Assembly: GCA_938004375.1 (NCBI GenBank)
Contig: CALKWH010000362.1
Span: 1-5,408, forward strand
DNA length: 5,408 bases
Origin: an uncultured Pseudomonadota bacterium
Lineage (GTDB): Bacteria > Myxococcota_A > Polyangia > HGW-17
Reading direction: 5' to 3'
Shown here one piece after another: positions 1 through 5,408 of the stretch. The position numbers were made by a program, and so were the translations under genes. Numbering within the stretch: the first letter of the stretch is position 1; every line of letters begins with the position of its first letter. The notes under the pieces are model-generated. The model saw nothing but the letters and a program-made list of their open reading frames with translations, had not been told where the DNA came from and ran no database searches.

Positions 1-44
1 ATCGTATTCGGTGACTGGAGTTCAGACGTGTGCTCTTCCGATCT
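1..44. other. Untrimmed Illumina adapter with index (artefact)
   Basis: Positions 11-44 match the TruSeq-type read-2/P7 adapter, starting GTGACTGGAGTTCAGACGTG and ending GCTCTTCCGATCT. Positions 3-10 (CGTATTCG) occupy the index slot, and the AT at 1-2 fits the constant base pair that follows the index in the full adapter. The same adapter and index appear in reverse complement at the other end of the window. This is library-construction sequence, not genome. Any reading frame starting here is spurious. Confidence 0.98.
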
Positions 45-103
45 TTTTCCCTGATTCAGGGGTCGGATGCGCAGTTCGTGCGCGGGGACCACGCCCCACA
101 GGC

Positions 104-118
104 GCGCAAAGCTTGCGC
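104..118. other. Small hairpin in the leader region
   Basis: A perfect 6-bp inverted repeat, GCGCAA (104-109) and TTGCGC (113-118), with a 3-base loop. It lies just upstream of the stronger hairpin at 124-142. No T-run follows on either strand, so it is not a canonical intrinsic terminator. It may be part of the 3' end of an upstream transcript, or chance in GC-rich DNA. Confidence 0.35.
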
Positions 119-123
119 AGCGG

Positions 124-142
124 GACCCGGCGTGGCCGGGTC
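124..142. terminator. Strong GC hairpin upstream of the first gene, possible terminator of an upstream gene
   Basis: A perfect 8-bp stem, GACCCGGC (124-131) with GCCGGGTC (135-142), closes a GTG loop. It lies about 35 bases upstream of a candidate promoter and 80 bases before the first start codon. That is where the terminator of a preceding operon would be expected. No T-tract follows in either direction, so an intrinsic terminator call is tentative; many high-GC bacteria use hairpins without U-tracts or rely on Rho. The preceding gene is not in the window. Confidence 0.35.
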
Positions 143-176
143 GTCGCGGTTCCGGTCATGAAAAATCACGGACAGC

Positions 177-204
177 TTGAGTTTGACGCCGTTTCCAGTG
201 TAAT
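177..204 (+). promoter_or_regulatory. Candidate sigma70-type promoter for the envelope operon
   Basis: A -35-like TTGAGT (177-182) and a -10-like TGTAAT (199-204, five of six matches to TATAAT) are separated by 16 bases. They sit in the only noticeably AT-richer stretch (about 158-204) upstream of the first gene. Transcription would begin near 210-212, leaving a leader of only about a dozen bases before the ATG at 223. The -35 match is moderate and the sigma specificity of the host is unknown, so this rests on sequence likeness only. Confidence 0.35.
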
Positions 205-222
205 GGAGCAGGCGGAAACCGC

Positions 223-1965
223 ATGGCGCGCTTTTTACTCCCATTTCTCCTGGTCCTGGCCGGGTCGCTCACCGCGGCGCCGGCGCGCGCGGCCGATCCG
301 CGTCACGAGTGGCGCACGTTCGACACGACACACTTCGCCGTGACCTATCCGCGGGGGTACGAGGGCTGGGCCGCCAAGGTCGGCGTGCTCGCCGAGAAGG
401 CCCACGACCTGGTCACCCTGCACCTGGGGTGGACCCCCGAGGGGCGCACGCACATCGTCGTCACCGACACCACCGACCTGGCCAACGGCTGGGCGACGGC
501 GTACTTCCGCAAGACCATCACCGTGTTCGCCGTGTCCCCTGACGACGTGTCCGAGCTCTCGGACTTCGACGACTGGCTCTGGGGGCTGCTGCTCCACGAG
601 TACACCCACGTGCTGCACATGGACACCATGAGCGGGCTGCCCAAGCTGGTCAACCGCATCTTCGGGCAGGTGTGGGTGCCCAACAGTGTGCAGCCCTCCT
701 GGGTGCTCGAAGGCATGGCCATCCACAGCGAGACGCGGTTCACCACCGCCGGGCGCAACCGGGCGAGCTACTACGACATGATCCTGCGCACCTCCGCGCT
801 CGAGGACCGGCTCCAGCGCCTGGACGAGATCTCGTCGGCGCCCATCCCGTTCCCCCACGGGTCCATCCCGTACCTGTACGGCTCGCGCTTTCTATGGTGG
901 TTGGCCAACCGCTACGGCGAGGACAACCTGCGCTTCATGACCGCCGACTACGGCAACCGGATGATCCCGTTCGGCGTGTCCCAGAGCGCGCGCATGTCCT
1001 TCGGGCGCGGCCTGGACGAGCTCTACGAGGAGTGGGTGCGCCACCAGCGGGCCGAGGCCGGGCGCGTGCGGGATCGGGTGCTCGCCGGCGGGCGGCGCGA
1101 GGGGCGGCCGCTGGTCTCCATGGCCGAGACGACGTTCTATCCCGTGTTCCACCCCACGCGGCCCGGCGAGCTGCTCTACGTGGGCCACGACGGCCACCGC
1201 CCCAACGCGCTGCGGCGCCTGGTCGTGGACGGGCAGGGGCGGGCGACGGCCGAACGGGTCTGGGAGACGGGCATCCTCGAGATGGGGCCGCCCGCCTGGG
1301 ACGGCGCCGGCGCGTGGGTGCACCAGGTCGACTACGCCAGCCGCGTGCACCTGCGCTACGACCTGTTCCGCGCGGGGCCAGACGGCGCCCGGCGGGTCAC
1401 CGAGGACGCGCGCCTGGCGTTCCCCACGGTGGTCGGGGACACACGGGTGGCCGTGCGCCTTACGCGCGAGGGGCACGAGTTGGTCGCCTTCGACGGGCGG
1501 GGCAAGGTGACGCGGGTGCTGCTGCCGGCCCGGGCGCGGCGGCGGATCTACGGGCCGCGGCTCTCGCCGGACGGGCGCCGCGTGGCGTTCTCGATGATGG
1601 AGGACGGGCAGCGCGACGTGTGGCTGCTCGAGCCGGGCGCCGAGACGCCGGTGCGCCTCACCGACGATTCGGCGATGGATCTGAACCCCGCCTGGTCCCC
1701 CGACGGGCGCTTTTTGCTGTTCTCCAGCGACCGCTCGGGCATCTACGACCTCTACGCGTGGGAGGCCGCCACCGGCCGCGTCGCCAGGATCACTCGCGTG
1801 CTGGGCGGCGCCTTCTCGCCCACCGTGAGCGCCGACGGCCGCTGGCTGGTCTACGTGGGCTACACCGCGAAGGGCTTCAACCTGTTCATCCTGCCGTTCG
1901 CGCCGGCGGACTTCCTGCCGGCCCCGGCCGCGCTCCCGTTGCGCGCGGACTCGCCCCACCGCTAG
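223..1965 (+). CDS. Exported HExxH metallopeptidase with TolB-like (PD40) propeller; N-terminal part of an amber-interrupted outer-membrane protein
   Basis: Encodes 580 residues before an in-frame TAG. Residues 1-23 form a signal peptide ending in ARA, with predicted cleavage before Ala24-Asp25. Residues of about 30-275 look like a gluzincin-type (peptidase MA-like) domain: H125-E-Y-T-H129 is the zinc-binding HExxH, E126 the catalytic base, and E163 in WVLEGMA the likely third zinc ligand. From about 300 to 560 there are six propeller-like units, the last three with clear PD40 signatures (LSPDGRRVAF, WSPDGRFLLFSSD, VSADGRWLVYVG), as in TolB. The reaction would be zinc-dependent peptide hydrolysis in the envelope; the substrate is unknown. 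The ATG at 223 is supported by an in-frame stop at 184-186 and a modest GGCGG ribosome site at 211-215. The reading frame resumes after the TAG and encodes a beta-barrel, so this is probably not a complete protein. The domain calls come from motif recognition, not a profile search. Confidence 0.85.
   Translation: MARFLLPFLLVLAGSLTAAPARAADPRHEWRTFDTTHFAVTYPRGYEGWAAKVGVLAEKAHDLVTLHLGWTPEGRTHIVVTDTTDLANGWATAYFRKTITVFAVSPDDVSELSDFDDWLWGLLLHEYTHVLHMDTMSGLPKLVNRIFGQVWVPNSVQPSWVLEGMAIHSETRFTTAGRNRASYYDMILRTSALEDRLQRLDEISSAPIPFPHGSIPYLYGSRFLWWLANRYGEDNLRFMTADYGNRMIPFGVSQSARMSFGRGLDELYEEWVRHQRAEAGRVRDRVLAGGRREGRPLVSMAETTFYPVFHPTRPGELLYVGHDGHRPNALRRLVVDGQGRATAERVWETGILEMGPPAWDGAGAWVHQVDYASRVHLRYDLFRAGPDGARRVTEDARLAFPTVVGDTRVAVRLTREGHELVAFDGRGKVTRVLLPARARRRIYGPRLSPDGRRVAFSMMEDGQRDVWLLEPGAETPVRLTDDSAMDLNPAWSPDGRFLLFSSDRSGIYDLYAWEAATGRVARITRVLGGAFSPTVSADGRWLVYVGYTAKGFNLFILPFAPADFLPAPAALPLRADSPHR
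1963..1965 (+). other. In-frame amber codon interrupting a 957-codon frame
   Basis: TAG at codon 581 separates the peptidase-propeller part from the barrel part. Both parts are in the same frame, and no other stop occurs between 223 and 3094. The codons right after it (1966 onward) read TPCPLVHDARPYRPWRHLAP, which looks like the propeller-to-barrel linker of PD40-barrel proteins, so coding continues straight through the stop. One C-to-T change (CAG to TAG) or G-to-A change (TGG to TAG) would explain it. A sequencing or assembly error, a recent nonsense mutation or readthrough are all possible. Confidence 0.85.
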
Positions 1966-2025
1966 ACCCCGTGCCCGCTGGTCCACGACGCGCGCCCCTA
2001 CCGCCCCTGGCGGCACCTGGCGCCG

Positions 2026-3096
2026 GTGGCCTGGTTCGGCGACTACGGCTTCACGGTGGCGGATCGCTTCTCGCTCTCGATGATGGGCTTCGACCCCGTG
2101 GAGCTCCACGCCTGGAGCGGGTCGGCCTCGTGGAATCCGGCGAGCGGCGAGTACGACGGCGGCCTGTATTACACTTACAACGGCACGTGGTGGCCGCTGA
2201 ACCTGGCGTTCACCTTCGGTGACGAGACGCGCGGCAACGCCCTGGTCAACCGCGAGTGGCTCGAGTACGACTACGACTGGTACCGCCTCGAGGCCACCCT
2301 CTCCGTGCCCGTGTGGCAGCGGGTGAAGCGCTTCGCCTCGACGTTCTACACGCTGTCGTGGAGCGAGGGGCTGGTCCCCGAGACCTGGCCCGCCACGCGG
2401 CCGGACTACCCGCTCCCGTCGGTGCCCGGCTCCTTCTCGCGGCTGGCGGGCAAGGCGGGCGCCTGGTACCAGCGGATCGAGAGCTCCACCTACGCGGTCG
2501 ATTGGGAGCAGGGCGAATACGCGTCGGTCTCGGTGGAGCCCATCTGGCGCTCCGACGGCGGCGGGCTCAGGTGGCTGGGGGCGTTCGACGGCATCTTCCG
2601 GCGCAAGCTGCCCCTGGGCGACCACACGGTCTTCACCGCGCGGCTGCGTCTGGGCGGCTCGGCGGACGTCGCCGGACCCGTGTATGCCGTGGGCGGCGCC
2701 CAGCTCGAGGGCAACCGGCCGCGCTTCCCCTGGTCGCCGCCGCGCAACCTGGTCCCCGGGTTCCCCGACACCACCGACGTGGGGCGTCACTATTGGGCGG
2801 GCACATTCTCGCTCACGTTCCCCGTCACCTGGCTCGGGATGGGTTACGCCACGCTGCCGTTCTTCGCCCGGCGCCTGAGCGCCAAGGTGTATGGCGGCGT
2901 GGGCGAGGCCTTCTACACGACCGCCGACTGGGCGGATCCCCTGGTGGGAGGCGGCCTCGAGCTGCGCCTGCACCTCATCGCCGGATATGCCGGCGCCATG
3001 GATGTGGTCCTGGGCTGTTCGTTCGGGCTGGGCCCCGAGGGCGCCTTCACGCCGTATTTTCAGCTGAGCTCGCCGTTGCCGGAAGGAGTGTTCTGA
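2026..3096 (+). CDS. C-terminal outer-membrane beta-barrel portion of the interrupted peptidase-propeller protein
   Basis: This is 356 codons in the same frame as the peptidase gene. Coding character begins right after the amber codon at 1966, and the nominal GTG at 2026 lies inside the linker motif PYRPWRHLAPVAW with no Shine-Dalgarno sequence. The product has no signal peptide of its own, so it could not reach the outer membrane as a separate protein. It shows alternating hydrophobic and aromatic strands (LEATLSVPVW, FASTFYTLSW, AGTFSLTFPV) and Gly-rich hairpins. Near the end it has GGGLELRLHLIAGYAGAMDV and a final strand region (TPYFQLSSPLPEGVF) ending in Phe, typical of BAM-inserted barrels. 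Its likeness to Omp85/surface-antigen-type C-termini is inferred. The natural unit is 223-3096, about 957 residues. If the amber codon is real, this part is a pseudogene remnant. Its stop TGA (3094-3096) overlaps the next start codon by one base. Confidence 0.7.
   Translation: MAWFGDYGFTVADRFSLSMMGFDPVELHAWSGSASWNPASGEYDGGLYYTYNGTWWPLNLAFTFGDETRGNALVNREWLEYDYDWYRLEATLSVPVWQRVKRFASTFYTLSWSEGLVPETWPATRPDYPLPSVPGSFSRLAGKAGAWYQRIESSTYAVDWEQGEYASVSVEPIWRSDGGGLRWLGAFDGIFRRKLPLGDHTVFTARLRLGGSADVAGPVYAVGGAQLEGNRPRFPWSPPRNLVPGFPDTTDVGRHYWAGTFSLTFPVTWLGMGYATLPFFARRLSAKVYGGVGEAFYTTADWADPLVGGGLELRLHLIAGYAGAMDVVLGCSFGLGPEGAFTPYFQLSSPLPEGVF
3083..3088 (+). promoter_or_regulatory. Shine-Dalgarno site fixing the lipoprotein start
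   Basis: AAGGAG lies seven bases before the ATG at 3096, inside the end of the barrel frame. Together with the TGATG stop/start overlap (3094-3098), it fixes this ATG as the start. A frame open from far upstream runs into it, but that extension has the Arg/Ala/Gly-rich look of a shadow of the barrel gene. The arrangement implies translational coupling between the two genes. Confidence 0.85.
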
Positions 3097-4703
3097 TGAA
3101 GACCCCGAAGTCGTTCGCCACCGTGTCGATCCTCGCGCTGCTTCTGTCCGTCGCCTGTTCCAAGCCGCCCAAGGAGAAGGACTCCGCCGCCGGTCCGGGC
3201 GACGCCCCGGGTGCCGGCAAGGCAGCGTCGTCGGCCCCGCGGCCCCGCGCCATGCTCGAGCTCCACTACCGGATCCCCGCGCGCCTCGACGAACTGAAGC
3301 AGGAGCTCACGGCCGTGGCCGGCCCCGCGGTGGGCCTGATCTGGCCGCACCTCGAGAGCCTGAAGGGGATCTCGGCTTGGGTGTTCGAGCCCCCCGATCC
3401 GACCCCGGGAAAGATGACGCCGCCGAAGTTCGTGCTGTGCATGACCGGGAAGGCCACCGACTGGCTTTACCTGGCCCAGTTGCAGAGCCCTGAGGGCGCA
3501 CCGGTGGCGTTCGTGAAGGATCAGGTTCAGAAGATCAGGGGCCCCGAGGGTTCTCACCCCGTGTATTTCCTGTTGGACAAGGGCGGCGTCGCCTGCCTGG
3601 GATCCACCGAGGCCCTCGCCCGGGACGCCCACGGCTGGTCCGCGCCCGCGCTGCCTGCCGACGGCGTGGTGCTGTTGCAGGGGCACGTGCCCTCGCTGTT
3701 CTCCCTGGGGGCGCAGCAGGATTTCGCCGCGGCGGTGGACGCGGCGATGGCGCTCTCGGGCGTGACTGCGAAGCAGTTGCAGGAGTTCAAGGCGCTGTTC
3801 GCGGGGATGGAGGAGGCCCGCCTGCAGATCGATCTGGGGGCCCAGTTGGCGAGCCTGATGCGCCTGGACTTCGTGTGGAAGGAGGCGCCCGCCTTTTTCG
3901 CCGCCCCGGGGAAGAGCCGGATCCCGTTCACCGGCCGCACGCTGTTCGACCTGCACCTGGAGTTCGCCGGCGGTCGCTGGCTGGGCATCGATCTGTGGCC
4001 GCTGTTCGAGGCGGAGACCTCGGCCGGGATGCAGGAGAAAGTCAAGAAGTTCCTGACCGATCTGCGCACCATCGACGTCCAGATCGCCCTGGGTGAAGGC
4101 GGGACCCTGGCGCACCGCATCGACCTTCGGGCCGACGGGCAGGAGGCCTTCCTCATGGAGGCCGCCGGCAAACTGGCGACCGGTGCGGGCGAGTCGGACC
4201 AATTCAGCGTGCGGCAGGTCTCGAAGGCCGACGACCTGCTGGTCTGGGAGGCCAGGCCCACGGCAGCGGCCCCGCTGGACTCGCAATATCGGCTGATCGT
4301 GGATCGCCTCTTCGGCGGCGTCTACCGCTTCGAGTCCCGCAGGGAGAAGGGCGGCGTGGTGTGGACTGGGGGCACCTGGCCCGAGGCGCCTGCCCAGGAG
4401 CTGCCGGCGGACAACCTGCGCGCGGTCATCTCGCTGCTGCCGATGGTCAACCTCGTGCTCCCCGTCATCGAGGAGCACCGGCAGACCCCGCCGCCGCGCT
4501 TCACGCCGTATCCGTCGGTCCCCCCGGATCCCTGGCGTGTCTCCCTGCGCCTGGATCCCCCGAAGAAGACCATGACCATCGAGACCCAGCTGCCCTACGG
4601 CGTCTGGCTGCGGAGCATGAAGACCCACCCGCTCCTGGTCGAGCGCCTGAACCGCCTCCAGACGCCCGCGCCCGCCAAGACCGCCCCGCCGTCGGATCTA
4701 TAA
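3096..4703 (+). CDS. Putative lipoprotein of unknown family (535 residues)
   Basis: Family not recognised. Residues 1-20 are a lipoprotein signal with Lys2 and Lys5, a hydrophobic core (VSILALLLSVA) and Cys21 as the lipidated residue; Ser at +2 would suit outer-membrane retention under the E. coli rule. Residues 22-51 are a Lys/Pro/Ala/Gly-rich, probably disordered tether. The rest (about 53-505) is a soluble mixed alpha/beta region, with an early helix (RLDELKQELTAVAG), repeated strand-like segments (TLFDLHLEFAGGRWLGIDLW at 282-301, AHRIDLRA) and a long central helix (about 206-240). The tail (522-535) is Pro/Ala-rich. No catalytic motif is evident. The overall look faintly recalls DUF3352-like secreted proteins, but this is weak. 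Translation is probably coupled to the barrel gene through the one-base overlap, so a structural or chaperone-like partner role for that protein is reasonable but unproven. Confidence 0.85.
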   Translation: MKTPKSFATVSILALLLSVACSKPPKEKDSAAGPGDAPGAGKAASSAPRPRAMLELHYRIPARLDELKQELTAVAGPAVGLIWPHLESLKGISAWVFEPPDPTPGKMTPPKFVLCMTGKATDWLYLAQLQSPEGAPVAFVKDQVQKIRGPEGSHPVYFLLDKGGVACLGSTEALARDAHGWSAPALPADGVVLLQGHVPSLFSLGAQQDFAAAVDAAMALSGVTAKQLQEFKALFAGMEEARLQIDLGAQLASLMRLDFVWKEAPAFFAAPGKSRIPFTGRTLFDLHLEFAGGRWLGIDLWPLFEAETSAGMQEKVKKFLTDLRTIDVQIALGEGGTLAHRIDLRADGQEAFLMEAAGKLATGAGESDQFSVRQVSKADDLLVWEARPTAAAPLDSQYRLIVDRLFGGVYRFESRREKGGVVWTGGTWPEAPAQELPADNLRAVISLLPMVNLVLPVIEEHRQTPPPRFTPYPSVPPDPWRVSLRLDPPKKTMTIETQLPYGVWLRSMKTHPLLVERLNRLQTPAPAKTAPPSDL

Positions 4704-4741
4704 CCGACCGGGGACGGAATTTTGCGATTTCCCCGGGTCGG
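4704..4741. terminator. Bulged intercistronic hairpin, possible attenuator or terminator
   Basis: CCGACCGGGGA (4704-4714) pairs with TCCCCGGGTCGG (4730-4741), giving 11 base pairs with one bulged G at 4735 and a 15-base loop. The stem starts at the base after the TAA stop of the lipoprotein gene and ends three bases before the TAAGG ribosome site of the next gene. It fills most of the 54-base gap. No T-run follows, so it may instead stabilise the upstream mRNA or modulate expression of the transpeptidase gene. Confidence 0.5.
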
Positions 4742-4757
4742 GGTAAGGTACAGGGCG

Positions 4758-5279
4758 ATGAAACGGATGGCTGTGCTCCTCATTTTCCTGGCGTGCCTGC
4801 TGCCCGCTGTCCCGGCGCGGGCCGGGGAGGGGCCGCTCGCCGCCGCCCGGACGCGGATGCGCACCGCCGTGGACGCGTGGCTGGCCGAGTGGGATCCCGG
4901 GACCCTCAAGCGCCTGGTGGTCTCGCTGCGTGAGCAGAAGTTGTACCTGTTCCACCAGCGGACGCTGCTGGCGGTCTTCACCGTGTCCACCGGCCGCAAC
5001 CGCTACACGCCCGAGGGCAAGTTCCGCATCTACTACAAGAAGGCAAAAATCCGATACCGCGAGGGCGACGGCATGCACTGGTGGATGGAGTTCAAGCCCA
5101 AGTTCGGCATCCACGGGCTCCCCTTCGACAAGGACGGCGTCGAGTCCGGCGCCGAGGACCTGGGCAAGCCCGTCTCCGCCGGCTGCGTCCGCCTGGACAC
5201 GGTGCAGGCGAGCCTGCTCTTCTCCCTCGTCCCCCTGCATTCCCTGTTGATCATCCAAAACGATCCCCCGAGTTTTTGA
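4758..5279 (+). CDS. Small exported L,D-transpeptidase (YkuD domain)
   Basis: Encodes 173 residues: a signal peptide (about 1-22, MKRMAVLLIF onward, ending PARA), a short helical spacer, and a YkuD-type catalytic domain from about residue 52. The domain opens with LVVSLREQKLYLF and has the STG..(N)RYTPEGKFRI segment at about 77-91. It carries the active-site block: H119-G120 in FGIHG, then LGKPVSAGCVRLD with Ser140, nucleophile Cys143 and Arg145. Such enzymes form 3-3 cross-links in peptidoglycan or attach proteins to diaminopimelate, using an acyl-enzyme on the Cys; which acceptor this one uses is not visible. It is near the minimal size and has no extra LysM or other binding domain. The ATG at 4758 is preferred over an upstream in-frame TTG (4722), because it follows TAAGG (4744-4748) at nine bases and starts directly on the Lys-Arg of the signal peptide. 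It is probably co-transcribed with the lipoprotein gene. Confidence 0.92.
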   Translation: MKRMAVLLIFLACLLPAVPARAGEGPLAAARTRMRTAVDAWLAEWDPGTLKRLVVSLREQKLYLFHQRTLLAVFTVSTGRNRYTPEGKFRIYYKKAKIRYREGDGMHWWMEFKPKFGIHGLPFDKDGVESGAEDLGKPVSAGCVRLDTVQASLLFSLVPLHSLLIIQNDPPSF

Positions 5280-5310
5280 GCGCCCTTTTACCCCGGGTAG
5301 CGGAGCTATC

Positions 5311-5351
5311 GGGGCTAGCATAAATTGGATGCTTCCACATATGTTAGCCCC
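5311..5351. terminator. 12-bp-stem hairpin downstream of the L,D-transpeptidase gene
   Basis: GGGGCTAGCATA (5311-5322) pairs with TATGTTAGCCCC (5340-5351) over 12 positions, with one G-T wobble. The 17-base interior holds a second small stem, TGGA (5326-5329) with TCCA (5334-5337). It begins 31 bases after the stop codon, where an operon terminator is expected. There is no T-tract after the right arm, so an intrinsic terminator call is tentative. It is distinctly AT-richer than the genes. The sequence between the stop and this hairpin (5280-5310) shows nothing further. Confidence 0.5.
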
Positions 5352-5360
5352 CTGTAGGGC

Positions 5361-5408
5361 AGATCGGAAGAGCACACGTCTGAACTCCAGTCACCGAATA
5401 CGAACTCG
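5361..5408. other. Untrimmed Illumina adapter with index (artefact)
   Basis: AGATCGGAAGAGCACACGTC at 5361-5380 and the bases up to 5394 are the TruSeq read-2-side adapter. CGAATACG (5395-5402) is the 8-base index, the reverse complement of 3-10. AACTCG (5403-5408) differs by one base from the ATCTCG that normally follows the index. Genomic sequence therefore ends at about 5360. Confidence 0.98.

Noticed and set aside
183..204. TTGACG (183-188) as the -35 partner of TGTAAT (199-204)
   Set aside because: The spacer would be only 10 bases; TTGAGT at 177-182 gives an acceptable 16.
158..343. Short frame starting ATG at 158 (MKNHGQLEFD...) in the leader
   Set aside because: It has no ribosome site and overlaps the peptidase gene; after about 225 it becomes the Arg/Pro-rich shadow typical of another frame in GC-rich DNA.
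1963..1965. Amber codon read as pyrrolysine or under a recoded genetic code
   Set aside because: No pyl genes or suppressor tRNA are in the window, and only one TAG interrupts one gene while the other genes use ordinary TGA and TAA stops. A mutation or sequencing error is simpler.
672..2222. Plus-strand 516-codon frame overlapping the peptidase gene
   Set aside because: Arg/Ala/Gly/Pro-rich shadow; the real frame has a signal peptide, HExxH and PD40 motifs.
892..2973. Long minus-strand frame of 693 codons, and a similar one at 3060-4628
   Set aside because: Compositionally biased Arg/Gly/His/Pro-rich translations, antisense to well-supported genes, with no recognisable motifs or ribosome sites. 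They arise from third-position GC bias.
4722..4757. Longer L,D-transpeptidase starting at TTG 4722
   Set aside because: The extension lies in the hairpin region, lacks a ribosome site and would put residues such as RFPRVGVRYR before a clean signal peptide that starts at 4758.
4758..4800. Lipobox at FLAC (Cys13) in the L,D-transpeptidase
   Set aside because: The Cys is too early, in the middle of the hydrophobic core, while a clear signal peptidase I site (ARA) follows at residues 20-22.
5311..5351. Integron attC-like site, because the right arm contains GTTAGCC
   Set aside because: The right arm departs from GTTRRRY, the left arm lacks the RYYYAAC core, and there is no integrase or cassette context.
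2..5403. 43-bp perfect terminal inverted repeat suggesting a transposon or linear plasmid
   Set aside because: Both arms are known Illumina adapter plus the same index; there is no transposase or replication gene.

Overview
This is a 5.4 kb fragment, very GC-rich by eye (near 70% in the genes, with strong G/C in third codon positions). It looks like a contig from a Gram-negative bacterium: its three genes encode an outer-membrane-type protein, a lipoprotein and a murein L,D-transpeptidase, all with export signals. The GC content and the style of the first protein (metallopeptidase plus TolB-like propeller plus C-terminal barrel) suggest a deltaproteobacterial or myxobacterial-like lineage, but nothing here fixes the taxon. 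Both ends (1-44 and 5361-5408) are untrimmed Illumina P7-side adapter with the same 8-base index, so only about 45-5360 is genomic sequence.

Layout. 45-222 is a noncoding leader with two strong hairpins (104-118, 124-142) and a plausible sigma70-type promoter (177-204). 223-3096 is one long reading frame, broken only by an amber codon at 1963-1965. Its first part (580 residues) has a signal peptide, an HExxH gluzincin-type peptidase domain and a six-unit PD40/TolB-like propeller. The second part continues in the same frame as an outer-membrane beta-barrel ending in Phe. The lipoprotein gene (3096-4703) overlaps that frame by one base (TGATG) and has a good Shine-Dalgarno sequence; its family is not recognised. 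A bulged hairpin starts at the base after its stop codon (4704-4741) and leads into a small YkuD-type L,D-transpeptidase gene (4758-5279). A 12-bp-stem hairpin (5311-5351) lies after that gene.

Reading of the locus. All genes are on the + strand and tightly spaced, so a single operon for cell-envelope proteins is likely. The inferred theme is an outer-membrane-anchored metallopeptidase with an accessory lipoprotein and a peptidoglycan cross-linking enzyme. The predicted mature N-terminus of the peptidase is Ala-Asp, the motif by which L,D-transpeptidases tether some outer-membrane barrels to peptidoglycan in Alphaproteobacteria. This is a testable link between the first and last genes, not a demonstrated one. 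The most important uncertainty is whether the amber codon is real or an assembly or sequencing error. No RNA genes, CRISPR arrays, insertion sequences or minus-strand genes are supported.
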